Source: Anaspis maculata
Taxonomy: Eukaryota; Arthropoda; Insecta; Coleoptera; Scraptiidae
Direction: 5' to 3'
Assembly (NCBI GenBank): GCA_949128115.1
Contig: OX421967.1
Location: 59,842,855-59,906,854 of the forward strand
DNA length: 64,000 nt
Shown here: positions 42,256 to 53,122 of the stretch, piece by piece
How the letters are laid out: each line of letters opens with the position of its first letter
Position numbering within the stretch: position 1 is the first letter of the stretch
Notes under the pieces: model-generated
Databases searched by the model: none
Seen by the model: only the letters and a program-made list of their open reading frames with translations
Told to the model about the DNA's origin: nothing
Translations under genes and position numbers: made by a program

Positions 42256-42540
42256 ATGGCGCAGGGTGAAGTCGACCCAATTTTCAGCATTGTCCTTGAA
42301 TATTTGAAATTGTTACAAGATGACATATTCGATCCGCTCGATTCTGTTCTGACAAGGAACAATCTCAGAATATTCTCGCGACAACTGACGGAAGCTCTGG
42401 AGGAGATGACTGTGTCAGACAACACTGGGTCCTTGAGGGAGCTTCTGGAACCCGAGCTGGAACCAGTACAACGAATTCGGCCTCCGGGTTGTTCCCGAAA
42501 CCGAAAAAACCGGTCTTTTTCAGAACCAAAAATCATATAA
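42256..42540 (+). CDS. 94-aa stop-loss form with damaged stem-loop, copy 86
   Basis: T9I, G15E, F87S. Damaged stem-loop at 42512-42527. Twin of copy 59. Confidence 0.4.
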   Translation: MAQGEVDPIFSIVLEYLKLLQDDIFDPLDSVLTRNNLRIFSRQLTEALEEMTVSDNTGSLRELLEPELEPVQRIRPPGCSRNRKNRSFSEPKII

Positions 42541-42749
42541 CACAAAGAAAGTGATCACAAAACGAATCAATCGAGAGAGAAATCTCGGAATAATGGGAAA
42601 CTATCGTTTCTAGGAGAAACACGGCCACGTGGATGGCCAAGTTTCACGTTTGAAGTTTTCAGACAGATCCAATATTTGTCACGCCTCACTGGTCGGACAG
42701 ACAGGTATAAATACTAGGTCAAGCTGGCCACGATTCATTTGTCATTGAA

Positions 42750-43034
42750 ATGGCGCAGGGTGAAGTCGACCCAACTTTCAGCATTGTCCTTGGATATTTG
42801 AAATTGTTACAAGATGACATATTCGATCCGCTCGATTCTGTTCTGACAAGGAACAATCTCAGAATATTCTCGCGACAACTGACGGAAGCTCTGGAGGAGA
42901 TGACTGTGTCAGACAACACTGGGTCCTTGAGGGAGCTTCTGGAACCCGAGCTGGAACCAGTACAACGAATTCGGCCTCCGGGTTGTTCCCGAAACCGAAA
43001 AAACCGGTCTTTTTCAGAACCAAAAATCATATAA
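42750..43034 (+). CDS. 94-aa stop-loss form with damaged stem-loop, copy 87
   Basis: F87S. Damaged stem-loop at 43006-43021. Twin of copy 60. Confidence 0.4.
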   Translation: MAQGEVDPTFSIVLGYLKLLQDDIFDPLDSVLTRNNLRIFSRQLTEALEEMTVSDNTGSLRELLEPELEPVQRIRPPGCSRNRKNRSFSEPKII

Positions 43035-43243
43035 CACAAAGAAAGTGATCACAAAACGAATCAATCGAGAGAGAAATCTCGGAATAATGGGAAACTATCG
43101 TTTCTAGGAGAAACACGGCCACGTGGATGGCCAAGTTTCACGTTTGAAGTTTTCAGACAGATCCAATATTTGTCACGCCTCACTGGTCGGACAGACAGGT
43201 ATAAATACTAGGTCGAGCTGGCCACGATTCATTTGTCATTGAA

Positions 43244-43480
43244 ATGGCGCAGGGTGAAGTCGACCCAACTTTCAGCATTGTCCTTGGATATTTGAAATTG
43301 TTACAAGATGACATATTCGATCCGCTCGATTTTGTTCTGACAAGGAACAATCTCAGAATATTCTCGCGACAACTGACGGAAGCTCTGGAGGAGATGACTG
43401 TGTCAGACAACACTGGGTCTTCGAGGGAGCTTCTGGAACCCGAGCTGGAACCAGTACAACGAACTCGGCCTCCGGGTTGA
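43244..43480 (+). CDS. 78-aa acidic protein, copy 88
   Basis: S30F, L60S, I74T. Spacer TTTCACG, unlike the other S30F copies. Confidence 0.6.
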   Translation: MAQGEVDPTFSIVLGYLKLLQDDIFDPLDFVLTRNNLRIFSRQLTEALEEMTVSDNTGSSRELLEPELEPVQRTRPPG

Positions 43481-43737
43481 TCCCGAAACCGAAAAAACCG
43501 GTTCTTTTCAGAACCAAAAATCATATAACACAAAGAAAGTGATCACAAAACGAATCAATCGAGAGAGAAATCTCGGAATAATGGGAAACTATCGTTTCTA
43601 GGAGAAACACGGCCACGTGGATGGCCAAGTTTCACGTTTGAAGTTTTCAGACAGATCCAATATTTGTCACGCCTCACTGGTCGGACAGACAGGTATAAAT
43701 ACTAGGTCGAGCTGGCCACGATTCATTTGTCATTGAA

Positions 43738-43974
43738 ATGGCGCAGGGTGAAGTCGACCCAACTTTCAGCATTGTCCTTGGATATTTGAAATTGTTACAA
43801 GATGACATATTCGATCCGCTCGATTCTGTTCTGACAAGGAACAATCTCAGAATATTCTCGCTACAACTGACGGAAGCTCTGGAGGAAATGACTGTGTCAG
43901 ACAACACTGGGTCTTCGAGGGAGCTTCTGGAACCCGAGCTGGAACCAGTACAACGAACTCGGCCTCCGGGTTGA
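43738..43974 (+). CDS. 78-aa acidic protein, copy 89
   Basis: R42L, L60S, I74T; Glu50 GAA. Confidence 0.6.
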   Translation: MAQGEVDPTFSIVLGYLKLLQDDIFDPLDSVLTRNNLRIFSLQLTEALEEMTVSDNTGSSRELLEPELEPVQRTRPPG

Positions 43975-44231
43975 TCCCGAAACCGAAAAAACCGGTTCTT
44001 TTCAGAACCAAAAATCATATAACACAAAGAAAGTGATCACAAAACGAATCAATCGAGAGAGAAATCTCGGAATAATGGGAAACTATCGTTTCTAGGAGAA
44101 ACACGGCCACGTGGATGGCCAAGTTTCACGTTTGAAGTTTTCAGACAGATCCAATATTTGTCACGCCTCACTGGTCGGACAGACAGGTATAAATACTAGG
44201 TCGAGCTGGCCACGATTCATTTGTCATTGAA

Positions 44232-44468
44232 ATGGCGCAGGGTGAAGTCGACCCAACTTTCAGCATTGTCCTTGGATATTTGAAATTGTTACAAGATGAC
44301 ATATTCGATCCGCTCGATTCTGTTCTGACAAGGAACAATCTCAGAATATTCTCGCGACAACTGACGGAAGCTCTGGGGGAGATGACTGAGTCAGACAACA
44401 CTGGGTCCTTGAGGGAGCTTCTGGAACCCGAGCTGGAACCAGTACAACGAATTCGGCCTCCGGGTTGA
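44232..44468 (+). CDS. 78-aa acidic protein, copy 90
   Basis: E49G, V53E. Standard elements. Confidence 0.6.
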   Translation: MAQGEVDPTFSIVLGYLKLLQDDIFDPLDSVLTRNNLRIFSRQLTEALGEMTESDNTGSLRELLEPELEPVQRIRPPG

Positions 44469-44725
44469 TCCCGAAACCGAAAAAACCGGTTCTTTTCAGA
44501 ACCAAAAATCATATAACACAAAGAAAGTGATCACAAAACGAATCAATCGAGAGAGAAATCTCGGAATAATGGGAAACTATCGTTTCTAGGAGAAACACGG
44601 CCACGTGGATGGCCAAGTTTCACGTTTGAAGTTTTCAGACAGATCCAATATTTGTCACGCCTCACTGGTCGGACAGACAGGTATAAATACTAGGTCGAGC
44701 TGGCCACGATTCATTTGTCATTGAA

Positions 44726-44962
44726 ATGGCGCAGGGTGAAGTCGACCCAATTTTCAGCATTGTCCTTGGATATTTGAAATTGTTACAAGATGACATATTC
44801 GATCCGCTCGATTCTGTTCTGACAAGGAACAATCTCAGAATATTCTCGCGACAACTGACGGAAGCTCTGGGGGAGATGACTGAGTCAGACAACACTGGGT
44901 CCTTGAGGGAGCTTCTGGAACCCGAGCTGGAACCAGTACAACGAATTCGGCCTCCGGGTTGA
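44726..44962 (+). CDS. 78-aa acidic protein, copy 91
   Basis: T9I, E49G, V53E, with Gly15. T9I without G15E is unique here and indicates a recombinant. Confidence 0.6.
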   Translation: MAQGEVDPIFSIVLGYLKLLQDDIFDPLDSVLTRNNLRIFSRQLTEALGEMTESDNTGSLRELLEPELEPVQRIRPPG

Positions 44963-45219
44963 TCCCGAAACCGAAAAAACCGGTTCTTTTCAGAACCAAA
45001 AATCATATAACACAAAGAAAGTGATCACAAAACGAATCAATCGAGAGAGAAATCTCGGAATAATGGGAAACTATCGTTTCTAGGAGAAACACGGCCACGT
45101 GGATGGCCAAGTTTCACGTTTGAAGTTTTCAGACAGATCCAATATTTGTCACGCCTCACTGGTCGGACAGACAGGTATAAATACTAGGTCGAGCTGGCCA
45201 CGATTCATTTGTCATTGAA

Positions 45220-45576
45220 ATGGCGCAGGGTGAAGTCGACCCAATTTTCAGCATTGTCCTTGAATATTTGAAATTGTTACAAGATGACATATTCGATCCG
45301 CTCGATTCTGTTCTGACAAGGAACAATCTCAGAATATTCTCGCGACAACTGACGGAAGCTCTGGAGGAGATGACTGAGTCAGACAACACTGGGTCCTTGA
45401 GGGAGCTTCTGGAACCCGAGCTGGAACCAGTACAACGAATTCGGCCTCCGGGTTGTTCCCGAAACCGAAAAAACCGGTCTTTTCAGAACCAAAAATCATA
45501 TAACACAAAGAAAATGATCACAAAACGAATCAATCGAGAGAGAAATCTCGGAATAATGGGAAACTATCGTTTCTAG
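45220..45576 (+). CDS. Stop-loss and frameshifted form, 118 codons, copy 92
   Basis: T9I, G15E, V53E. The TGA stop is TGT and one T is missing in the stem-loop (45476-45490). The frame therefore shifts after about residue 87 and continues through the downstream element and GAGA dyad into the next unit's spacer before stopping. Probably non-functional beyond residue 78. Confidence 0.35.
   Translation: MAQGEVDPIFSIVLEYLKLLQDDIFDPLDSVLTRNNLRIFSRQLTEALEEMTESDNTGSLRELLEPELEPVQRIRPPGCSRNRKNRSFQNQKSYNTKKMITKRINRERNLGIMGNYRF
45476..45490 (+). terminator. 15-nt shortened stem-loop
   Basis: GGTCTTTTCAGAACC lacks one T. It can still fold as five pairs with a bulged A and a TTTC loop. The missing base also shifts the extended frame of copy 92. 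Confidence 0.7.
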
Positions 45577-45712
45577 GAGAAACACGGCCACGTGGATGGC
45601 CAAGTTTCACGTTTGAAGTTTTCAGACAGATCCAATATTTGTCACGCCTCACTGGTCGGACAGACAGGTATAAATACTAGGTCGAGCTGGCCACGATTCA
45701 TTTGTCATTGAA

Positions 45713-45997
45713 ATGGCGCAGGGTGAAGTCGACCCAACTTTCAGCATTGTCCTTGGATATTTGAAATTGTTACAAGATGACATATTCGATCCGCTCGATT
45801 CTGTTCTGACAAGGAACAATCTCAGAATATTCTCGCGACAACTGACGGAAGCTCTGGAGGAGATGACTGTGTCAGACAACACTGGGTCCTTGAGGGAGCT
45901 TCTGGAACCCGAGCTGGAACCAGTACAACGAATTCGGCCTCCGGGTTGTTCCCGAAACCGAAAAAACCGGTCTTTTTCAGAACCAAAAATCATATAA
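45713..45997 (+). CDS. 94-aa stop-loss form with damaged stem-loop, copy 93
   Basis: F87S. Damaged stem-loop at 45969-45984. Confidence 0.4.
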   Translation: MAQGEVDPTFSIVLGYLKLLQDDIFDPLDSVLTRNNLRIFSRQLTEALEEMTVSDNTGSLRELLEPELEPVQRIRPPGCSRNRKNRSFSEPKII

Positions 45998-46206
45998 CAC
46001 AAAGAAAGTGATCACAAAACGAATCAATCGAGAGAGAAATCTCGGAATAATGGGAAACTATCGTTTCTAGGAGAAACACGGCCACGTGGATGGCCAAGTT
46101 TCACGTTTGAAGTTTTCAGACAGATCCAATATTTGTCACGCCTCACTGGTCGGACAGACAGGTATAAATACTAGGTCGAGCTGGCCACGATTCATTTGTC
46201 ATTGAA

Positions 46207-46491
46207 ATGGCGCAGGGTGAAGTCGACCCAACTTTCAGCATTGTCCTTGGATATTTGAAATTGTTACAAGATGACATATTCGATCCGCTCGATTCTGTTC
46301 TGACAAGGAACAATCTCAGAATATTCTCGCGACAACTGACGGAAGCTCTGGAGGAGATGACTGTGTCAGACAACACTGGGTCCTTGAGGGAGCTTCTGGA
46401 ACCCGAGCTGGAACCAGTGCAACGAATTCGGCCTCCGGGTTGTTCCCGAAACCGAAAAAACCGGTTCTTTTCAGAACCAAAAATCATATAA
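46207..46491 (+). CDS. 94-aa stop-loss form, copy 94
   Basis: Majority core; Val71 GTG. Stem-loop perfect. Confidence 0.45.
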   Translation: MAQGEVDPTFSIVLGYLKLLQDDIFDPLDSVLTRNNLRIFSRQLTEALEEMTVSDNTGSLRELLEPELEPVQRIRPPGCSRNRKNRFFSEPKII

Positions 46492-46700
46492 CACAAAGAA
46501 AATGATCACAAAACGAATCAATCGAGAGAGAAATCTCGGAATAATGGGAAACTATCGTTTCTAGGAGAAACACGGCCACGTGGATGGCCAAGTTTCACGT
46601 TTGAAGTTTTCAGACAGATCCAATATTTGTCACGCCTCACTGGTCGGACAGACAGGTATAAATACTAGGTCAAGCTGGCCACGATTCATTTGTCATTGAA

Positions 46701-46985
46701 ATGGCGCAGGGTGAAGTCGACCCAACTTTCAGCATTGTCCTTGGATATTTGAAATTGTTACAAGATGACATATTCGATCCGCTCGATTCTGTTCTGACAA
46801 GGAACAATCTCAGAATATTCTCGCGACAACTGACGGAAGCTCTGGAGGAGATGACTGTGTCAGACAACACTGGGTCCTTGAGGGAGCTTCTGGAACCCGA
46901 GCTGGAACCAGTACAACGAATTCGGCCTCCGGGTTGTTCCCGAAACCGAAAAAACCGGTCTTTTTCAGAACCAAAAATCATATAA
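46701..46985 (+). CDS. 94-aa stop-loss form with damaged stem-loop, copy 95
   Basis: F87S. Damaged stem-loop at 46957-46972. Confidence 0.4.
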   Translation: MAQGEVDPTFSIVLGYLKLLQDDIFDPLDSVLTRNNLRIFSRQLTEALEEMTVSDNTGSLRELLEPELEPVQRIRPPGCSRNRKNRSFSEPKII

Positions 46986-47194
46986 CACAAAGAAAATGAT
47001 CACAAAACGAATCAATCGAGAGAGAAATCTCGGAATAATGGGAAACTATCGTTTCTAGGAGAAACACGGCCACGTGGATGGCCAAGTTTCACGTTTGAAG
47101 TTTTCAGACAGATCCAATATTTGTCACGCCTCACTGGTCGGACAGACAGGTATAAATACTAGGTCAAGCTGGCCACGATTCATTTGTCATTGAA

Positions 47195-47431
47195 ATGGCG
47201 CAGGGTGAAGTCGACCCAACTTTCAGCATTGTCCTTGGATATTTGAAATTGTTACAAGATGACATATTCGATCCGCTCGATTCTGTTCTGACAAGGAACA
47301 ATCTCAGAATATTCTCGCGACAACTGACGGAAGCTCTGGAGGAGATGACTGAGTCAGACAACACTGGGTCCTTGAGGGAGCTTCTGGAACCCGAGCTGGA
47401 ACCAGTACAACGAATTCGGCCTCCGGGTTGA
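47195..47431 (+). CDS. 78-aa acidic protein, copy 96
   Basis: V53E without E49G. Stem-loop has loop TTGT (47451-47466). Confidence 0.55.
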   Translation: MAQGEVDPTFSIVLGYLKLLQDDIFDPLDSVLTRNNLRIFSRQLTEALEEMTESDNTGSLRELLEPELEPVQRIRPPG

Positions 47432-47688
47432 TCCCGAAACCGAAAAAACCGGTTCTTTGTAGAACCAAAAATCATATAACACAAAGAAAGTGATCACAAA
47501 ACGAATCAATCGAGAGAGAAATCTCGGAATAATGGGAAACTATCGTTTCTAGGAGAAACACGGCCACGTGGATGGCCAAGTTTCACGTTTGAAGTTTTCA
47601 GACAGATCCAATATTTGTCACGCCTCACTGGTCGGACAGACAGGTATAAATACTAGGTCGAGCTGGCCACTATTCATTTGTCATTGAA

Positions 47689-47973
47689 ATGGCGCAGGGT
47701 GAAGTCGACCCAACTTTCAGCATTGTCCTTGGATATTTGAAATTGTTACAAGATGACATATTCGATCCGCTCGATTCTGTTCTGACAAGGAACAATCTCA
47801 GAATATTCTCGCGACAACTGACGGAAGCTCTGGAGGAGATGACTGAGTCAGACAACACTGGGTCCTTGAGGGAGCTTCTGGAACCCGAGCTGGAACCAGT
47901 ACAACGAATTCGGCCTCCGGGTTGTTCCCGAAACCAAAAAAACCGGTTCTTTTCAGAACCAAAAATCATATAA
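47689..47973 (+). CDS. 94-aa stop-loss form, copy 97
   Basis: V53E, R83Q. CCACTATTCATTT before the leader. Stem-loop perfect. Confidence 0.45.
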   Translation: MAQGEVDPTFSIVLGYLKLLQDDIFDPLDSVLTRNNLRIFSRQLTEALEEMTESDNTGSLRELLEPELEPVQRIRPPGCSRNQKNRFFSEPKII

Positions 47974-48182
47974 CACAAAGAAAATGATCACAAAACGAAT
48001 CAATCGAGAGAGAAATCTCGGAATAATGGGAAACTATCGTTTCTAGGAGAAACACGGCCACGTGGATGGCCAAGTTTCACGTTTGAAGTTTTCAGACAGA
48101 TCCAATATTTGTCACGCCTCACTGGTCGGACAGACAGGTATAAATACTAGGTCGAGCTGGCCACTATTCATTTGTCATTGAA

Positions 48183-48467
48183 ATGGCGCAGGGTGAAGTC
48201 GACCCAACTTTCAGCATTGTCCTTGGATATTTGAAATTGTTACAAGATGACATATTCGATCCGCTCGATTCTGTTCTGACAAGGAACAATCTCAGAATAT
48301 TCTCGCGACAACTGACGGAAGCTCTGGAGGAGATGACTGAGTCAGACAACACTGAGTCCTTGAGGGAGCTTCTGGAACCCGAGCTGGAACCAGTACAACG
48401 AATTCGGCCTCCAGGTTGTTCCCGAAACCAAAAAAACCGGTTCTTTTCAGAACCAAAAATCATATAA
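48183..48467 (+). CDS. 94-aa stop-loss form, copy 98
   Basis: V53E, G58E, R83Q; Pro77 CCA. Stem-loop perfect. Confidence 0.45.
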   Translation: MAQGEVDPTFSIVLGYLKLLQDDIFDPLDSVLTRNNLRIFSRQLTEALEEMTESDNTESLRELLEPELEPVQRIRPPGCSRNQKNRFFSEPKII

Positions 48468-48676
48468 CACAAAGAAAATGATCACAAAACGAATCAATCG
48501 AGAGAGAAATCTCGGAATAATGGGAAACTATCGTTTCTAGGAGAAACACGGCCACGTGGATGGCCAAGTTTCACGTTTGAAGTTTTCAGACAGATCCAAT
48601 ATTTGTCACGCCTCACTGGTCGGACAGACAGGTATAAATACTAGGTCAAGCTGGCCACGATTCATTTGTAATTGAA

Positions 48677-48913
48677 ATGGCGCAGGGTGAAGTCGACCCA
48701 ACTTTCAGCATTGTCCTTGGATATTTGAAATTGATACAAGATGACATATTCGATCCGCTCGATTCTGTTCTGACAAGGAACAATCTCAGAATATTCTCGC
48801 GACAACTGACGGAAGCTCCGGAGGAGATGACTGTGTCAGACAACACTGGGTTTTTGAGGGAGCTTCTGGAACCCGAGCTGGAACCAGTACAACGAATTCG
48901 GCCTCCGGGTTGA
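48677..48913 (+). CDS. 78-aa acidic protein, copy 99
   Basis: L20I, L48P, S59F. Leader GTAATTG. First stem base is T (T-C mismatch) at 48933-48948. Confidence 0.55.
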   Translation: MAQGEVDPTFSIVLGYLKLIQDDIFDPLDSVLTRNNLRIFSRQLTEAPEEMTVSDNTGFLRELLEPELEPVQRIRPPG

Positions 48914-49170
48914 TCCCGAAACCAAAAAAACCTGTTCTTTTCAGAACCAAGAATCATATAACATAAAGAAAATGATCACAAAACGAATCAATCGAGAGAG
49001 AAATCTCGGAATAATGGGAAACTATCGTTTCTAGGAGAAACACGGCCACGTGGATGGCCAAGTTTCACGTTTGAAGTTTTCAGACAGATCCAATATTTGT
49101 CACGCCTCACTGGTCGGACAGACAGGTATAAATACTAGGTCGAGCTGGCCACGATTCATTTGTCATTGAA

Positions 49171-49407
49171 ATGGCGCAGGGTGAAGTCGACCCAACTTTC
49201 AGCATTGTCCTTGGATATTTGAAATTGTTACAAGATGACATATTCGATCCGCTCGATTCTGTTCTGACAAGGAACAATCTCAGAATATTCTCGCGACAAC
49301 TGACGGAAGCTCTGGAGGAGATGACTGTGTCAGACAACACTGGGTCCTTGAGGGAGCTTCTGGAACCCGAGCTGGAACCAGTACAACGAATTCGGCCTCC
49401 GGGTTGA
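49171..49407 (+). CDS. 78-aa acidic protein, copy 100
   Basis: Majority protein, standard elements. Confidence 0.6.
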   Translation: MAQGEVDPTFSIVLGYLKLLQDDIFDPLDSVLTRNNLRIFSRQLTEALEEMTVSDNTGSLRELLEPELEPVQRIRPPG

Positions 49408-49664
49408 TCCCGAAACCGAAAAAACCGGTTCTTTTCAGAACCAAAAATCATATAACACAAAGAAAATGATCACAAAACGAATCAATCGAGAGAGAAATCT
49501 CGGAATAATGGGAAACTATCGTTTCTAGGAGAAACACGGCCACGTGGATGGCCAAGTTTCACGTTTGAAGTTTTCAGACAGATCCAATATTTGTCACGCC
49601 TCACCGGTCGGACAGACAGGTATAAATTCTAGGTCGAGCTGGCCACGATTCATTTGTCATTGAA

Positions 49665-49949
49665 ATGGCGCAGGGTGAAGTCGACCCAACTTTCAGCATT
49701 GTCCTTGGATATTTGAAATTGTTACAAGATGACATATTCGATCCGCTCGATTCTGTTCTGACAAGGAACAATCTCAGAATATTCTCGCGACAACTGACGG
49801 AAGCTCTGGAGGAGATGACTGTGTCAGACAACACTGGGTCCTTGAGGGAGCTTCTGGAACCCGAGCTGGAACCAGTGCAACGAATTCGGCCTCCGGGTTG
49901 TTCCCGAAACCGAAAAAACCGGTTCTTTTCAGAACCAAAAATCATATAA
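49665..49949 (+). CDS. 94-aa stop-loss form, copy 101
   Basis: Majority core; Val71 GTG. TATAAATT. Confidence 0.45.
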   Translation: MAQGEVDPTFSIVLGYLKLLQDDIFDPLDSVLTRNNLRIFSRQLTEALEEMTVSDNTGSLRELLEPELEPVQRIRPPGCSRNRKNRFFSEPKII

Positions 49950-50158
49950 CACAAAGAAAATGATCACAAAACGAATCAATCGAGAGAGAAATCTCGGAAT
50001 AATGGGAAACTATCGTTTCTAGGAGAAACACGGCCACGTGGATGGCCAAGTTTCACGTTTGAAGTTTTCAGACAGATCCAATATTTGTCACGCCTCACCG
50101 GTCGGACAGACAGGTATAAATTCTAGGTCGAGCTGGCCACGATTCATTTGTCATTGAA

Positions 50159-50443
50159 ATGGCGCAGGGTGAAGTCGACCCAACTTTCAGCATTGTCCTT
50201 GGATATTTGAAATTGTTACAAGATGACATATTCGATCCGCTCGATTCTGTTCTGACAAGGAACAATCTCAGAATATTCTCGCGACAACTGACGGAAGCTC
50301 TGGAGGAGATGACTGTGTCAGACAACACTGGGTCCTTGAGGGAGCTTCTGGAACCCGAGCTGGAACCAGTGCAACGAATTCGGCCTCCGGGTTGTTCCCG
50401 AAACCGAAAAAACCGGTTCTTTTCAGAACCAAAAATCATATAA
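50159..50443 (+). CDS. 94-aa stop-loss form, copy 102
   Basis: As copy 101. Confidence 0.45.
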   Translation: MAQGEVDPTFSIVLGYLKLLQDDIFDPLDSVLTRNNLRIFSRQLTEALEEMTVSDNTGSLRELLEPELEPVQRIRPPGCSRNRKNRFFSEPKII

Positions 50444-50652
50444 CACAAAGAAAATGATCACAAAACGAATCAATCGAGAGAGAAATCTCGGAATAATGGG
50501 AAACTATCGTTTCTAGGAGAAACACGGCCACGTGGATGGCCAAGTTTCACGTTTGAAGTTTTCAGACAGATCCAATATTTGTCACGCCTCACTGGTCGGA
50601 CAGACAGGTATAAATACTAGGTCAAGCTGGCCACGATTCATTTGTCATTGAA

Positions 50653-50937
50653 ATGGCGCAGGGTGAAGTCGACCCAACTTTCAGCATTGTCCTTGGATAT
50701 TTGAAATTGTTACAAGATGACATATTCGATCCGCTCGATTCTGTTCTGACAAGGAACAATCTCAGAATATTCTCGCGACAACTGACGGAAGCTCTGGAGG
50801 AGATGACTGTGTCAGACAACACTGGGTCCTTGAGGGAGCTTCTGGAACCCGAGCTGGAACCAGTACAACGAATTCGGCCTCCGGGTTGTTCCCGAAACCG
50901 AAAAAACCGGTCTTTTTCAGAACCAAAAATCATATAA
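50653..50937 (+). CDS. 94-aa stop-loss form with damaged stem-loop, copy 103
   Basis: F87S. TATAAATA. Damaged stem-loop at 50909-50924. Confidence 0.4.
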   Translation: MAQGEVDPTFSIVLGYLKLLQDDIFDPLDSVLTRNNLRIFSRQLTEALEEMTVSDNTGSLRELLEPELEPVQRIRPPGCSRNRKNRSFSEPKII

Positions 50938-51146
50938 CACAAAGAAAGTGATCACAAAACGAATCAATCGAGAGAGAAATCTCGGAATAATGGGAAACTA
51001 TCGTTTCTAGGAGAAACACGGCCACGTGGATGGCCAAGTTTCACGTTTGAAGTTTTCAGACAGATCCAATATTTGTCACGCCTCACTGGTCGGACAGACA
51101 GGTATAAATACTAGGTCAAGCTGGCCACGATTCATTTGTCATTGAA

Positions 51147-51431
51147 ATGGCGCAGGGTGAAGTCGACCCAACTTTCAGCATTGTCCTTGAATATTTGAAA
51201 TTGTTACAAGATGACATATTCGATCCGCTCGATTCTGTTCTGACAAGGAACAATCTCAGAATATTCTCGCGACAACTGACGGAAGCTCTGGAGGAGATGA
51301 CTGTGTCAGACAACACTGGGTCCTTGAGGGAGCTTCTGGAACCCGAGCTGGAACCAGTGCAACGAATTCGGCCTCCGGGTTGTTCCCGAAACCGAAAAAA
51401 CCGGTTCTTTTCAGAACCAAAAATCATATAA
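51147..51431 (+). CDS. 94-aa stop-loss form, copy 104
   Basis: G15E. TATAAATA. Stem-loop perfect. Confidence 0.45.
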   Translation: MAQGEVDPTFSIVLEYLKLLQDDIFDPLDSVLTRNNLRIFSRQLTEALEEMTVSDNTGSLRELLEPELEPVQRIRPPGCSRNRKNRFFSEPKII

Positions 51432-51640
51432 CACAAAGAAAATGATCACAAAACGAATCAATCGAGAGAGAAATCTCGGAATAATGGGAAACTATCGTTT
51501 CTAGGAGAAACACGGCCACGTGGATGGCCAAGTTTCACGTTTGAAGTTTTCAGACAGATCCAATATTTGTCACGCCTCACCGGTCGGACAGACAGGTATA
51601 AATTCTAGGTCGAGCTGGCCACGATTCATTTGTCATTGAA

Positions 51641-51925
51641 ATGGCGCAGGGTGAAGTCGACCCAACTTTCAGCATTGTCCTTGGATATTTGAAATTGTTA
51701 CAAGATGACATATTCGATCCGCTCGATTCTGTTCTGACAAGGAACAATCTCAGAATATTCTCGCGACAACTGACGGAAGCTCTGGAGGAGATGACTGTGT
51801 CAGACAACACTGGGTCCTTGAGGGAGCTTCTGGAACCCGAGCTGGAACCAGTGCAACGAATTCGGCCTCCGGGTTGTTCCCGAAACCGAAAAAACCGGTT
51901 CTTTTCAGAACCAAAAATCATATAA
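51641..51925 (+). CDS. 94-aa stop-loss form, copy 105
   Basis: Majority core. TATAAATT. The 3' flank reads ATAAAACAA in place of ATAACACAA. Confidence 0.45.
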   Translation: MAQGEVDPTFSIVLGYLKLLQDDIFDPLDSVLTRNNLRIFSRQLTEALEEMTVSDNTGSLRELLEPELEPVQRIRPPGCSRNRKNRFFSEPKII

Positions 51926-52134
51926 AACAAAGAAAATGATCACTAAACGAATCAATCGAGAGAGAAATCTCGGAATAATGGGAAACTATCGTTTCTAGGA
52001 GAAACACGGCCACGTGGATGGCCAAGTTTCACGTTTGAAGTTTTCAGACAGATCCAATATTTGTCACGCCTCACTGGTCGGACAGACAGGTATAAATACT
52101 AGGTCAAGCTGGCCACGATTCATTTGTCATTGAA

Positions 52135-52419
52135 ATGGCGCAGGGTGAAGTCGACCCAACTTTCAGCATTGTCCTTGGATATTTGAAATTGTTACAAGAT
52201 GACATATTCGATCCGCTCGATTCTGTTCTGACAAGGAACAATCTCAGAATATTCTCGCGACAACTGACGGAAGCTCTGGAGGAGATGACTGTGTCAGACA
52301 ACACTGGGTCCTTGAGGGAGCTTCTGGAACCCGAGCTGGAACCAGTGCAACGAATTCGGCCTCCGGGTTGTTCCCGAAACCGAAAAAACCGGTTCTTTTC
52401 AGAACCAAAAATCATATAA
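52135..52419 (+). CDS. 94-aa stop-loss form, copy 106
   Basis: Majority core; Val71 GTG. TATAAATA. The GATCAC before the GAGA dyad carries the variant CACTAAACG. Confidence 0.45.
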   Translation: MAQGEVDPTFSIVLGYLKLLQDDIFDPLDSVLTRNNLRIFSRQLTEALEEMTVSDNTGSLRELLEPELEPVQRIRPPGCSRNRKNRFFSEPKII

Positions 52420-52628
52420 CACAAAGAAAATGATCACAAAACGAATCAATCGAGAGAGAAATCTCGGAATAATGGGAAACTATCGTTTCTAGGAGAAACA
52501 CGGCCACGTGGATGGCCAAGTTTCACGTTTGAAGTTTTCAGACAGATCCAATATTTGTCACGCCTCACCGGTCGGACAGACAGGTATAAATTCTAGGTCG
52601 AGCTGGCCACGATTCATTTGTCATTGAA

Positions 52629-52913
52629 ATGGCGCAGGGTGAAGTCGACCCAACTTTCAGCATTGTCCTTGGATATTTGAAATTGTTACAAGATGACATA
52701 TTCGATCCGCTCGATTCTGTTCTGACAAGGAACAATCTCAGAATATTCTCGCGACAACTGACGGAAGCTCTGGAGGAGATGACTGTGTCAGACAACACTG
52801 GGTCCTTGAGGGAGCTTCTGGAACCCGAGCTGGAACCAGTACAACGAATTCGGCCTCCGGGTTGTTCCCGAAACCGAAAAAACCGGTCTTTTTCAGAACC
52901 AAAAATCATATAA
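52629..52913 (+). CDS. 94-aa stop-loss form with damaged stem-loop, copy 107
   Basis: F87S with TATAAATT, the only copy combining both. Damaged stem-loop at 52885-52900. Confidence 0.4.
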   Translation: MAQGEVDPTFSIVLGYLKLLQDDIFDPLDSVLTRNNLRIFSRQLTEALEEMTVSDNTGSLRELLEPELEPVQRIRPPGCSRNRKNRSFSEPKII

Positions 52914-53122
52914 CACAAAGAAAGTGATCACAAAACGAATCAATCGAGAGAGAAATCTCGGAATAATGGGAAACTATCGTTTCTAGGAGAAACACGGCCA
53001 CGTGGATGGCCAAGTTTCACGTTTGAAGTTTTCAGACAGATCCAATATTTGTCACGCCTCACTGGTCGGACAGACAGGTATAAATACTAGGTCAAGCTGG
53101 CCACGATTCATTTGTCATTGAA

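Larger units (their letters stand above)
31615..43034 (+). repeat. Large duplicated block, right copy (23 units)
   Basis: Right partner of the block at 18278-29687. It carries the 10-bp promoter duplication of copy 82, absent from the left copy, so that insertion is later than the duplication or was lost from the left. Confidence 0.8.
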
